Positions 33,501 to 45,500 of a stretch of 64,000 nt of DNA are shown here, one piece after another. Under the pieces are notes generated by a model, which searched no databases, had not been told where the DNA came from, and saw only the letters and a list, made by a program, of their open reading frames with translations. The translations under genes and the position numbers were made by a program. The stretch spans positions 2,418,001 through 2,482,000 of the forward strand of contig JAWZYU010000058.1 of NCBI GenBank assembly GCA_038380435.1, given 5' to 3'. Source of the DNA: Ryuthela nishihirai (lineage: Eukaryota; Arthropoda; Arachnida; Araneae; Heptathelidae). The stretch's first letter is position 1. Each line of letters opens with the position of its first letter.

Positions 33501-36500
33501 TTGAAAATAATTAGGAATTATATAATATACATTATAGCAAGCAATTAAAATATATTATCCATAAAAAATTGATCAGCCATAAATATAGGGTAATACTAAT
33601 GCACCCCAGTGACAAATATTTTCCTAACACTTATTAAGTACAGTACGAGAAAAAAAATATATTTTGTCGAAAATATGCAATCCGTATGTTGTAAACAGAG
33701 TCGCAGAGAATAATAGATATCATTAACATTAACCAAATATTACCAAACCTTTAAAGAATGTTTCCTTTTTCATCTAATAAAATGCAAACAAGTTTAAATA
33801 GTTGGGGTATTTAGCTCCATTTGAATGTCGCTGAAACAGACAGTAGTATACAGGTCTTTTATTATTTGGAAGCAAAATGTACAGTCGCCCAAAAAAGTAT
33901 CCGAACGCTATGATTGACTACAGAATTCAGAAAAATATATCTCGCAACGATTTTTTTAGAAATTAGTGATCTAGTAACCTTCGTGTGCTGTACACGAAGG
34001 TTGCCAGATAACTAATTTCTAAAATAATCGTTGCCATATATTTTTTTTGAATTCTATAATCAACCATAGCGTTCGGATACTTTTTTGAGCGACTGTACTC
34101 CGCCATGAGGCGAAACGATCGAAGGTTCAAGGCTAATGAAAGCCAAAAGCACCAATCAATAGACAAAAACATTTTTTAAAACTAAGAGCATTATCCATTA
34201 TGGCTACTATTTTGCTTTTGCGAATACACTTCATTATAAATCAACAATCAACTGTTAAGATTATTTTGCTGGGTATAATATCTATATCTTTAGATACCTA
34301 TATATCTATATCTTTAGATACCTATATATCTATATCTTTAGATATAGAATAATGTTATGAATCATAAATCTGTTGACTGAATATCCTGCAATTCACAGTA
34401 CAAGAATCTAGATTGTGGGTAAAACTCGGTGTAACATATTGGAAAAAAAGTAGATGTTACCCTAAGTGACCTTAGGAAAGAGAAAAGATTCGCTTACCTA
34501 ACAAAGGCTTCTGTCTGTCTGATGACATTCTTAGTCATTGCCTCATGTGCTAAAAGATTTGTGCACATTGAGGTCATAAAAGCCACATTCATTTGGTTAT
34601 TTCAATTCAGTTTTTGTACAACCCAAATATATATCAATACACAATTATAGTAAGATATACCCAGCTAAAATAACTGAATACTTATTGAAATAAAGTTATC
34701 ATTCTAAGAATTCTTTGTAAGAATCCGCACCTTATTATTTCTGATATTGACATTCCTAAATTAGAACAAATTATTATTTCTATAAGTTGTCACAAAAATA
34801 CTTACCTCTTATACAAATATCTATGTATTCTTGAGCTTTATCCCTCGCTATATCGCGGAATTTCGGCAATGGTAGCTTGGAGGCAAAAACATGTAAGAAG
34901 TCGACGGGAGTTATTGAAGCCATGTTCCATTTCAGCCGGCTGAGCACAAGCTGCTCCCAATCCTACGAAATGACAAAATAATTAATACACGTCAGTCCAA
35001 ATTTTAATCAAGATAAAATAATTTTCGATCAGTGAAAACTAGAAGTTAAATAGAGGAACTTTATTTTTTACTCTGATGAACATATTTGTGGCTACAAAGA
35101 GCTAAATCGCCAGTGCACAAGGATTAAAATTTCCCGAGTTCTGTAGGGAAACTACTGGTCAGCAGAAAGTCAATCAAATGGAAGCCTTTTTTGAAGACAA
35201 TCTAGCGTGTTTTTAAGGTGCACAGGGTATAACTCTGCTGTCCACGAGGCTTAACGTTTTATCCCTGGGATGGTGGCCTATTTTATCACCGAAGTCAGGA
35301 TGGTGGTTAGTAGAAATAAATTTCACCAAAGAATACGATAAATTCGAACCAGTAAATATCAGATGATGATACTGATACGCTACCAACTGAGCCAACTTTA
35401 GCGCCATACAAAAATATGAACAAATAACTGTAATACTTCATTAAACATAATATGGAATTTAATTGTGATAGGAAAGAATTTACTACTCTAAATTAATAAT
35501 AAATTAGACATTGCTTACAGTTACAGAGATAATATTGTTAATTGCTATACGTTTAGTCATATGAAATGGTCATAGCAATACTTGAAATGCATTGCAGTAC
35601 TCAGAACATAAGGAAAATAAATGTTATCAAATCATTGTTACTTGATTTGAAGTAATGTTCAAATACAATCATTTCCCTTCACATGTTTTTAGTCTTCATT
35701 AATGAGAATATTACTAAAATCAGTAGACTAGTAAAATCTTAGCCATATATGAAATTCAATTTCGTGGCGCATGGAAAGATGTTGCATAATGACCGAATTT
35801 TTTATTCGTTTGAAACGAGAAAATATAAAGAAAATACTGCCTTTAGGTTTAAAAGTCTAATACTGCTTATTCTGGCTTTACACCTCAATGAATCACTGTC
35901 TCGGATCCATGCTAAATCATTATTTGCCCTTCCAACAGAAACAACCAGAAAAAATTGCTGACGCTATATAAAATACCGATTCCTAGTGATGAGCAGTTTA
36001 ATACGGTTTTCTTGAAACGAACAATACTCTTTTGAGTAAAAGTAGCAGAGGAAGCAATTTTTATTTTAAGTGTTAAGGCAATGGAACCTATTTCTGAAAG
36101 AAGGAAGTCCAGGATTAATTTGAATCTAGACCCTATTAGTCCTAACAGACGGTGTTACAACGAGCTTAATAAACGTGTAAAGGATAAATTAACAGTTAAT
36201 AAGAATCTTGGACTTGATTGTTTGGCTGATAAAGCGGAGGAAGCAGTTAGACAATACATTAGGGGATTACTGGTTTGTATGGAAAGAAAGAGACAGATTA
36301 ACAGAATTGTGATTGAAGGTCAGGATTTTGTGATGCCTATGTGGGCTGAGCATTTCAGAGATTCTGTAAACAATGTGATTTCTTCTCCTCAAATTGCTTG
36401 TAATGAAGATAGATGCATCACTGGCTTTAATGTTAGTTTTATTATGACAGAAAGAATAGGATTATGGCGAATAGGAAGTCGCTTTGGATATTTCTAAATT

Positions 36501-39500
36501 ACAACTGCATCAATCCCTAGGGGTGGTTGAAATCACCACTGAAGTGCGTAGAGCTGGGAACATTTGTGTTGTCACATGGATGCGAGCTATTATTATTCCT
36601 ATATTTTGTGTTGTCACTTGGATAAAGCTATTATTTTTCCTATTTTTAAAAAAAAGAAGAGATCGCAGTTCTCGCGATTAAAGGGGAATTAGTTTGCTTT
36701 CTCTTTCAGGTAAAGTTCTTTGCATGATTATGTTTAATAGAATTAAGAATTAGGTTGATGAACAACTGAGTGATGAACAATATAGAATTCTGACATTTTC
36801 ACTTAGGTAGATTGTTGAGAAATGTTTAGAATTTTAGAAACTTTTCTTTACTATCTTTATAGATTTCAAAAAGGCTTTTAACTCTGTTGATCGAAAATAT
36901 TTATGGTTGATTGTTATATCATTTGGAATACTGGTATGTTAGCATAATGAAAGTGTTCTATAATAGCACCGAAACGTATGCGACTGTTGGTTAGGCTAGT
37001 AGCGATTGGTTTAGCATTGCTAGTGGAGTTAAATACGAGTGCATTTTGTTCCTTTTCATTTTATTTTGGTTACTGATTACGTTATGCGGAATTCTTTGCA
37101 TGGGAAATATTTTGGACTTACATGGTGTAGGGATTTCATATTTTCTGATTTATATTATGCAGATGATGTGACCCTTTTGTCTCATGATGTTGATGAGATT
37201 AATTCTCTCATTATTGCTGTTTATGGGACTGGTAATGGAGTAGGTTTGATGATAAACAGAGAAAGAACTAAAATGATGAAAATTGGTCAAGCAGATAGTG
37301 TTTCAGTTGCTTTAAATGGTTATGCACTTGAACAAGTGTCTCAGTTTTATTACCTTGGGGTTGTTTAACAGATACTGGTAATATGTCGCAAGTAATAAAT
37401 ACAAGTATTGGGAATGCTGCCAGCGCCTTTAAGAATCTATGGAGAATGTGAAAAAATAGGCGCATACAGCAAAAGAATAATGTTAGGCTGCATAATCGTT
37501 TTTTCTTTCTACGTAGGTATTAATTTTAGCGAAACTTTGTCCCTTTATAATCGGAATAACAAGAAGCTTGATGCTTTTGATTCTAGATTCTTGAGCAGTA
37601 TCTTGGGCATTAGGTTGCTTGACTTCCTAAATAATTATGAGGTTAGAAGAAGAACTCATCAACATCCTTTGAGCAGCACATTGTGCAGAAAGAGATGAGT
37701 TGGTTTAGCTATATTGTCCAAATATATAGCTGTAGATTGGCAAATAGGATTATGATCAGTGTGCCTAAAGGCTTCAGGAAAACGGGAAGACCTAGGATAT
37801 GATGAGCAGACATTGTCAAACATTTGTTAGCATTGTCAAACAACAGAAACAGTGGTGAACATTGTTAAACATTGTCTGTAACTGGCATAGAGCGGCAAAA
37901 TGCGCCAGCTCAGAACAAAAATGTCTGGAGAAACAAATTACACAGTATTTAAGGACCCCATAGCCCATGATTACATGAGGATTTTGTACGATGTATGTAT
38001 GTATGTATTTTTGTATCTATGCTATATGGATGTATGTATGTACCTTGGACTTAACAGATCAAACAAATTTTGGGGAAAATGAAAACAAAATGTTCTTTTT
38101 AGTGAGATAATTAAAGAAGCAGTGTTTCATTCTCTAAAAGACTGGGATATATAAAAAAATCGAAGGGAGAGGGGGGGGGGAAAGAGATTTAGCCGGAAAA
38201 ATGCAAAATGAAGGGCCAAGAGCCGGGATCTCCAATGCAGTATATTCCTATGAATATCTTACTTCCATAGGTTGAGTTCCACATGAATATTGAGTTTTGA
38301 ACTTTAAAATATATATCTTGTTTTATTACCGTACTGCTGTTGTCAATAATTTAAATGATTTAATAATACATTTACTTAAATTTGTCCAAATGCGAGTTCA
38401 CACTTTTGTGGAAATATTTCATTTTCATTATTTAGTCAACGTAAATTTTATACTTATTTTTCAGACGAATTTTGGTAAGGTTGAAGAAACAGAATGTTTT
38501 CTTCATTTCTCGTTAATATTGTCATCTTTGTGTAGTACCATTTTTAGACAAAGTCCACGGAAACTTTTGCAATATTGACGATGATGAATGATATGAATTT
38601 TATCATTTTTCCCCTTCCGTTTCACAGATTACCTTGTAAACATTAAAGAACTGACTAGGTGGCTGCATTAAAAGACTAACTTCTATCACCTAACAGCTGT
38701 GCAATGGGCCCGTTACCCATCATCTGAGTCCGTGGGGTCCTTCCGATTGGCCATGTGGCCAATGTGGCCACAAAAGTGCGGTTAACAGGGAAAAATAACC
38801 CAAAGTCAAAATAGATGCTGTTATATTTAGAATCTTTTCATCTGCTATATATAAAAATAAAACCATACAACGGTTAAGATTGTAGTTTAGTTGTCCGCTG
38901 AAGTTTAAATTACTGCATAATCCTAAGAAAAGATCAACAATTTAAGAAAAAAAAACAGTACCTACCAGGATTTCCTTTGCTTTGACAGCATGATCCGTAT
39001 GGGCACAAAGTTTTTCCAATTCAAGAGAATACTTTTCACGCATCTTGGACGACAAGAGTAAACACGCTGATCCTAGAAGGGTTCCAGATACATTAGAACA
39101 GAATTACATCCACCATCACACTTGATTTTATGTAACATTTCACACAAGAAAATTAAAAAGTTATATTGATATTGTTCTAATATCCAAAGCTCAGGTTTTC
39201 TGCCTTCGGAGAATAGCATACTGATTGACTTGAAAAAGCTACCGTATGTTATATGAAATGTAAAACAGTGGCTCTTCGTGTGTCGAAAGCGATGTTGGTT
39301 CATTCAGTATCTAGGCAGATTTAGGCAAATGAAAGCATATATGCCTGAGAAGAAATTATAATTTCGAAAGTCAAGACCTGCGTGAAGGTCTCTTAGAACT
39401 GAATCTAATTTTCACCTAAACGGTAAGAGCTAACATCACGAAATTCAGCATACAAATTTTTCTCGTTATACGAGGGCATTCAAACAGTTCTTCAAATGCA

Positions 39501-42500
39501 TCTACACAACAAAAACCATTGGACATACTTCAACGACACTTTTCAAGGTCTTGCACTCTTGTAAAAAGCTTCCCAACAAGTTTCTTTTTTAATTTTTGGA
39601 AACGACGAAAAATCGCATGATATAGGAACTGGTAAATATGCAAGATGGAAGAGCTATTTGGTTTTTTCCTGCTTCAAACAGATCGTATTTTCCCGGATTT
39701 TGTCCGAACTGAGTTCACGAATAGTAGCCATGACTCTTTCGTTCACGGTTTCCTTTGGTGTACCTGCATGAGAGAGGTGTTCGAAGCTCTGCCGTTCTTC
39801 TCTGAATTTCATCATGCATCCCGTAACAGTGCCTTATGACTAGACATCCAAAGCAACAGCGCAAACATTTCGCAAATCGAAATTTACGTGCGGCCAGGGA
39901 AGAGCAGAATTATAATACGGCCTTTGTTTTTAACCATAATGCCTTTCAAACAAATCGTAGCTCGTTAATTTCGGAGGAACGAGTTCAGTTCTCAGACACG
40001 TGTCAAGAACATTTTGCTCTCAGTAAATTAAAGCAACGTCAAGGTTTGAATACTTTAATATTTCATTTATGTCTCAAAAAAGAATGTTTTCTCCCCAACA
40101 GAAGGGGGAAGACTTCTAAACGGTAAGAGTTAGAAACTTCGTGTTCGGTTCACAACTACTCATATCTTAAAGCACTATAAGAGTTTCGGATAATTAAATA
40201 TTATACCTCCCCCTAAAGGCTTGCAAGAAACATAAAAAGAACTAAACGATATGATCAGGTATATCCAAATTTGGTATGGAATATTTTCCTAATTGAAAGC
40301 AAAGTGTTTATTTCCCAGCATTCCCTCTCCCTCCAATAAAATAAGGATTAAGGTAAGCAAAGGCTTTAAGTATCTGTCGCATAGCAGTGATCGCACAAAT
40401 CGCTATTTATTCTGCTACATCACACACAGCTGCGGATTTTGTCGTGGGAATCAGTGATTTCTCTAGATGCAGACACATCGAAAGCTGTGGTATAGAGGCT
40501 GTCACGACATCTTCATTTCATGCGAAACATATTGATTAAATTGAAAGCTTTAATTTTGAATAGAAACATCAACTGAAACTGAATACTTCTGATTAAGAAT
40601 TGTTTGTTCTTTCTTCAATATTTGAAGAAAAAGAAGAGAGAGTACAAAAAGAGAGGGTAAAAAAAAGAAGGTAAATGGAAGATTTTGAGTAAATAATATT
40701 ATGTGTCGAAAAAGAATGAGGTCTAGCAAATACCACAGCTTACTTGGCGATTTAGTTACCAATGACTAGAAATACCTAAAAAAAGGTAAATAATAGACAG
40801 CCATCAATATAATTCTTACGCTTGGTCTTCGTTATTTCAGTTGAAGTAACATAATTTCAATAAACTGATATAGTCTAAGAAGACATATCAGCTAGTGGAG
40901 GCGGGAGTATTGTTTCAATAGTTAGCGTGCCAAGCTCCTAGACTTAATTTCTCGTATTCTGCCCTCGTTGGAAAAGAGGGACCAGTTCTTCCCATGGTAT
41001 GTTAAAAAAAGACGCTGTTCTTCACATGGTACGTTAAGCCATGGAACTGTTTGCAAGCAGATCCTAACCAGTTGCGCGTTAAAGCACACAGTGGATGGCC
41101 TTGGCGAGAGACTGCTATCTGCTTCCTAACAACTATTCAGTGGATCACCTTCCCCTAACCTTCTCTGAACATTTAGGGTCTTTATGACATGGCTGTTTAG
41201 TCCATTGTGTTAAGAAACGTTTCTCTCAGATCACTGGTCTGAGGGAGCTGCTACTAATCCTTTTTTGGAGGGGGGGACTCCAACTAAAACTGACCAGGTT
41301 CCATAATTGGAAATTTGTGGGTCTCTTAGTCGCTCTGAGTCCTAATTCTATGCATAATTGTAAATCCGCTTCTGACTCGATGATGCAACAATCCTCTTGT
41401 CGCTGGTATTCGGGAGTCGAACCTGAATTTGAAATTGTTTTATCTACGACGTTCTCATAAGAAACAATAAAGTATGTGAGATTTGTCTCACTTGGTTTTA
41501 TGTGAGATTGAAAAAGAATTTCTAACACTCGTTCCGGCCACTTGGTATCCCAAGTTATATTATATAATATCCAAGTTATCATTTCTGCCAAGAAACCAAT
41601 TGAGAATTTTCTTGAAAATCACGAAGTGAATTTTGAGAGGTTTCTTAGTAAAAGATTAGTATTATAGCAAAAAGAATTTATAGATCTTATATAGGAGTAT
41701 TATCAGTTACTTGGAATTTGCAATGATACGTCTTTAGAGGTGTGGAAATGCAAAAGCTTCAGCTTTTGTTTTTATGGGTTTTTTTAATTTTTACTAGATG
41801 TTTTTAGTTACTTTTGCTCACAGTTTTTAAAAACGTTATTTCGATGGTAATTATGCATGTTAAGGTGAGATAAAGTGAAAGTGTCCGATTTTATTAAGTA
41901 GCATCTAAATTTAACATAAAAATATTCCTATCTGCAGCAATTTCAAACAAAACTCTAAGTTGCCTCAACCTCTTAATAAACTAAAAGAAAACATAAATAT
42001 CCACTCTAGCCAGGGACGTATCTATTATGATCCTAACGTAAAGTGGGTTGACTTTACGTTGTTGTAAAATGTAAAAGAATCTCAAACTTCTCTACATGAT
42101 TTGAAATCCAAAAGAGTTGTCTTTGTATAATTTTATTTTAGTCTATTTGTTAAGTCCGACATTGAAAATAGGTTAAAAAGCACTATGAAATGGGGCGGGG
42201 GTGGCTCAGTCGGTAGCGCGCCAGGCTCGTAATCTGTATTTCCCAGGTTCGAGTCCCAGCTGGGTCAGCGTTGAGATTTATCTCCGCAAAATTCCCTGCC
42301 CTGCTCACGGTCAGTTGGGGACACCGATGGGCTTGGAAAATCCGCCGTCCGTCGGATGGGACGTTAAGCCGTGGCCCCGTGTGCGGGAGAGCCATACCCT
42401 GTGCACGTTAAAGAACACTCTGGATGGCCTTGACGGGAGGCTACCATCTGTCTTCCAACAGCTGTTCCAGTGGGTCCCCTCCCCAACCTTCTCTGAGCCT

Positions 42501-45500
42501 ACGGGGTCCATGTCACCTGGCCATTTAGCCCCTGGTGTGCAAAAAATGCTGCTCACAGGTAAAACAACCCAATCCAACGCACTATGAAACGTTTTAAAGT
42601 TCAAAAGTTTCCTTCAAACAGAATTCGGTGGAATATTTCTAGATATTGGGAAACCCTACTCTGCCTTCTATGAGAAACTCTCCCTCGGAAACGATGTTAT
42701 CGCCCTCTGAAATGGAATCTTGGATACGTTTCTGACTCAAGCAGCTGTTTGCCACATAGGTCTGAGATGATCACTTCAAAATACTACATCATAGTTTGAT
42801 CTGTGAGGAAAGTCATAGAACATCGCGGAAGGGCAACATAAGAACGAAAACATCGTGCCTTATCCGGAGCTCGATTCCAGGTCCTTTTGATCAAGAACCA
42901 AGCACGCTAACCACTAAAAGCAAAATTTTGTATATAATCGGGAAATGAACTTAAAATAGCGTTACGCATTCTGCAAGATGTATTTTTGATGACTTCTAAT
43001 TTTGTTGATCACAAGCTCATATTCATTTATTCCTATTTTGGAAATAATCTAGAATGTGATACTTTCTTTTGACTAAACTGCGCAAGTTTTTCAAATGCTA
43101 AAAATTAACAACTGACAACGGTAAAACTATACTATACTAAAACTAAACATGCTTCAAACAGTTGCCGCTGCTATAATAGAAAAATTGCTAATATTTCATC
43201 AAGAGCTTCGAACCGAACTCGAATTTGAAAAAGTAACGCTGCGAAAATACCATTTTACTCGAACCCGAAAATATCTTTTTTCCTTGCGATAAAAATTGAA
43301 ATTTCCTAAATAGTGCACAATCAAATTCGAATTCTATAGAAAAGTTTCAGAGTATTACTCTTTCTATCAATAATTAGAGTGATGGCTGTTTTTTCCTATT
43401 TTTATATATATATACTGTATATCGGTGGACATAAAAAGTGTCCGACAATGTCGGACGTAAAAAGCCTATTCGATATTCTTCCCTAAAGATTATTAAAATT
43501 AGCACTAATTTCAAGAATAATAGATAATACTAAATATCAAAGTTGGAAAATGAACTTCAGATATAAGAAATTATACAGGGTGCTACAAAATACGTTCCTG
43601 TGTTTTTTTGCTACACAACAGCTTTTATTCAATCGAAAGCGTCTAATAACAAGGGGAGGCACAATATCAATGGTTCACATTCTAGATTTACTTTTAAATC
43701 ACAGTTGCCATCTCTGATTTTGACGCCTTCCCTCAGTCTACTTGGATAGATTATTAAAATATGTGCAGAAAAAACCACGCGAACATTTGCAAATCTAAAT
43801 CGTTATAATCCTATATTTTTAAGCTTCTTCTAGAAAGTGTGATTTTAGCACTACAATGTTTCACTACGATATTTTAGAAACATAAAAATTGTTATGGATA
43901 TGGCACAGCAGCCAATTAAAGATGAGACAGCTTGTGTTAAGAAAAATTTTGAATATATTATCTTACCTGCCACAACAATACTTTTTAAAACAAAATAGTT
44001 TACATGTCCTTCATAAGCTGGATACATGCACAACAACTGGGGGCTATCTTGTAAAGCAAATTACTCCACAACAAAATAGTTATAAGAAAACCGTTTTAGG
44101 AAACATTCGCTAAAGTAAATATCCTTATTTAAAGATCGATATAAGCAACCAATTGACCAATTTAGTGCCGAGTGGTTAAGGCGCTTAACTACTGATCTAA
44201 GGGTCCTGGTTCGAGCCCCGGGTAAGGCATGGTAGTTAGTATTGTTTTTCTGCTGAGGTCTCGCCATCTTCAAAGACCTTCTACTGTAGCGTATAAACTG
44301 ACAAGCTCCTGTCACACTTCTGTGACAAGCAATAGCTTCAGGAGATATTTATTGTTTTATTTTATTTTATTATAATTTCAAAACACATATTCTATAAATC
44401 GCGAAAACATGAAAATTAATAATTCAACCAAAATTAGGAAATTAAATGATTATTAAAAAGGAAGTGAAGAAGAAATTCTTTTCTTTAAAATAGATTTTAT
44501 ATCACTACTTTCGAAAAATAACATCGTGTTAAATAATCAGTTTACAGCAAAATGAAAAATTCAGCTTCTTACACTACCGCCATACGAGGCTAGTAGCTAT
44601 TGTCATATTGTTATTGATATAAAAATAATTATCTTTAGAAATGTTAATCATATGATTTAAATTAATTTTTTCTCTATTTCCAATAGTACAACCAATATAA
44701 AAGTAGCTATTTTGATAAAAGATGAAAATGAAATTGGTAAATTTTATGGAAATAGTAACGAATGAATTCAGATGATGTAATTGAACCGCATTTAACTAAA
44801 ATGTGAAATAGGATATACTTGTACAAAACAGGATATTATCACCTATAACCTATTTTAAATGCGATGAATAACTCTACAATTAGCAATGCATGTAACAATC
44901 TCATCACTTCTATTAGTAAAGCAATATATCAATGCATTGTTTGTAAAATCGTTTTGTGCCCCAAATGGATTAATGATTTTTAAATGATTATTATTAAGGA
45001 AGCAAATTATCGATTGGCACGAAAAGGCTTGTGTGATATATTTTCTCGACCTTTAGGTTTCCAAAGATTCTGTTCCAAATTATTGCATAGTTTATACATA
45101 TATTTTAACAAGTCAAAGAACCTAAAGTTAAAAAATGAGAAACAGATATTAAGTAATTTTTAGAGTTGTTTTGATTTAAATTACATATGTAATAATAAAA
45201 TCTTGCAAACAATTTATAATAAGACATTATTAGATTACATTTTGCAAATAAATTTTATTTGCTTCTGTTGATTGGACAAATATAGAGATAAATTCTGACT
45301 AAAATTAAGAAGGGTTAAGAAGCAAATCATTAATACTGTAAAAGTTCTGCAGAATCTTAAATACGAAGAGGTAGCAATACAAGCAGATATTCACCAAAGC
45401 AAATCATCAGATACTAATGAAGCGTATTATATTCTTCAAATTTAAAAAAAAAAAGATGGTATAAAAACAAGTAGGTAGACGTAATAAAATATTGTAAAAA

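Noticed and set aside
41226..41591. 121-codon open frame on the minus strand
   Set aside because: It begins without ATG, overlaps a tRNA-like B box (GGTTCGACTCCC near 41,404) and shows no domain. It is more likely a tRNA-derived repeat read through by chance.
42191..42265. Functional tRNA gene
   Set aside because: The A and B boxes are good, but the sequence continues into a conserved SINE body with target-site duplications.
43963..44040. Candidate for the missing cyclin D exon before the GCAG|GTAAG donor at 43,963
   Set aside because: The phase fits and it reads HVNYFVLKSIVVAG, but there is no NYxDRF motif, the spacing to the next conserved block is wrong, and the upstream residues do not match.
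44160..44235. tRNA-Ser/Leu gene
   Set aside because: It lacks a proper anticodon stem and matches the SINE-B family seen at seven other places.
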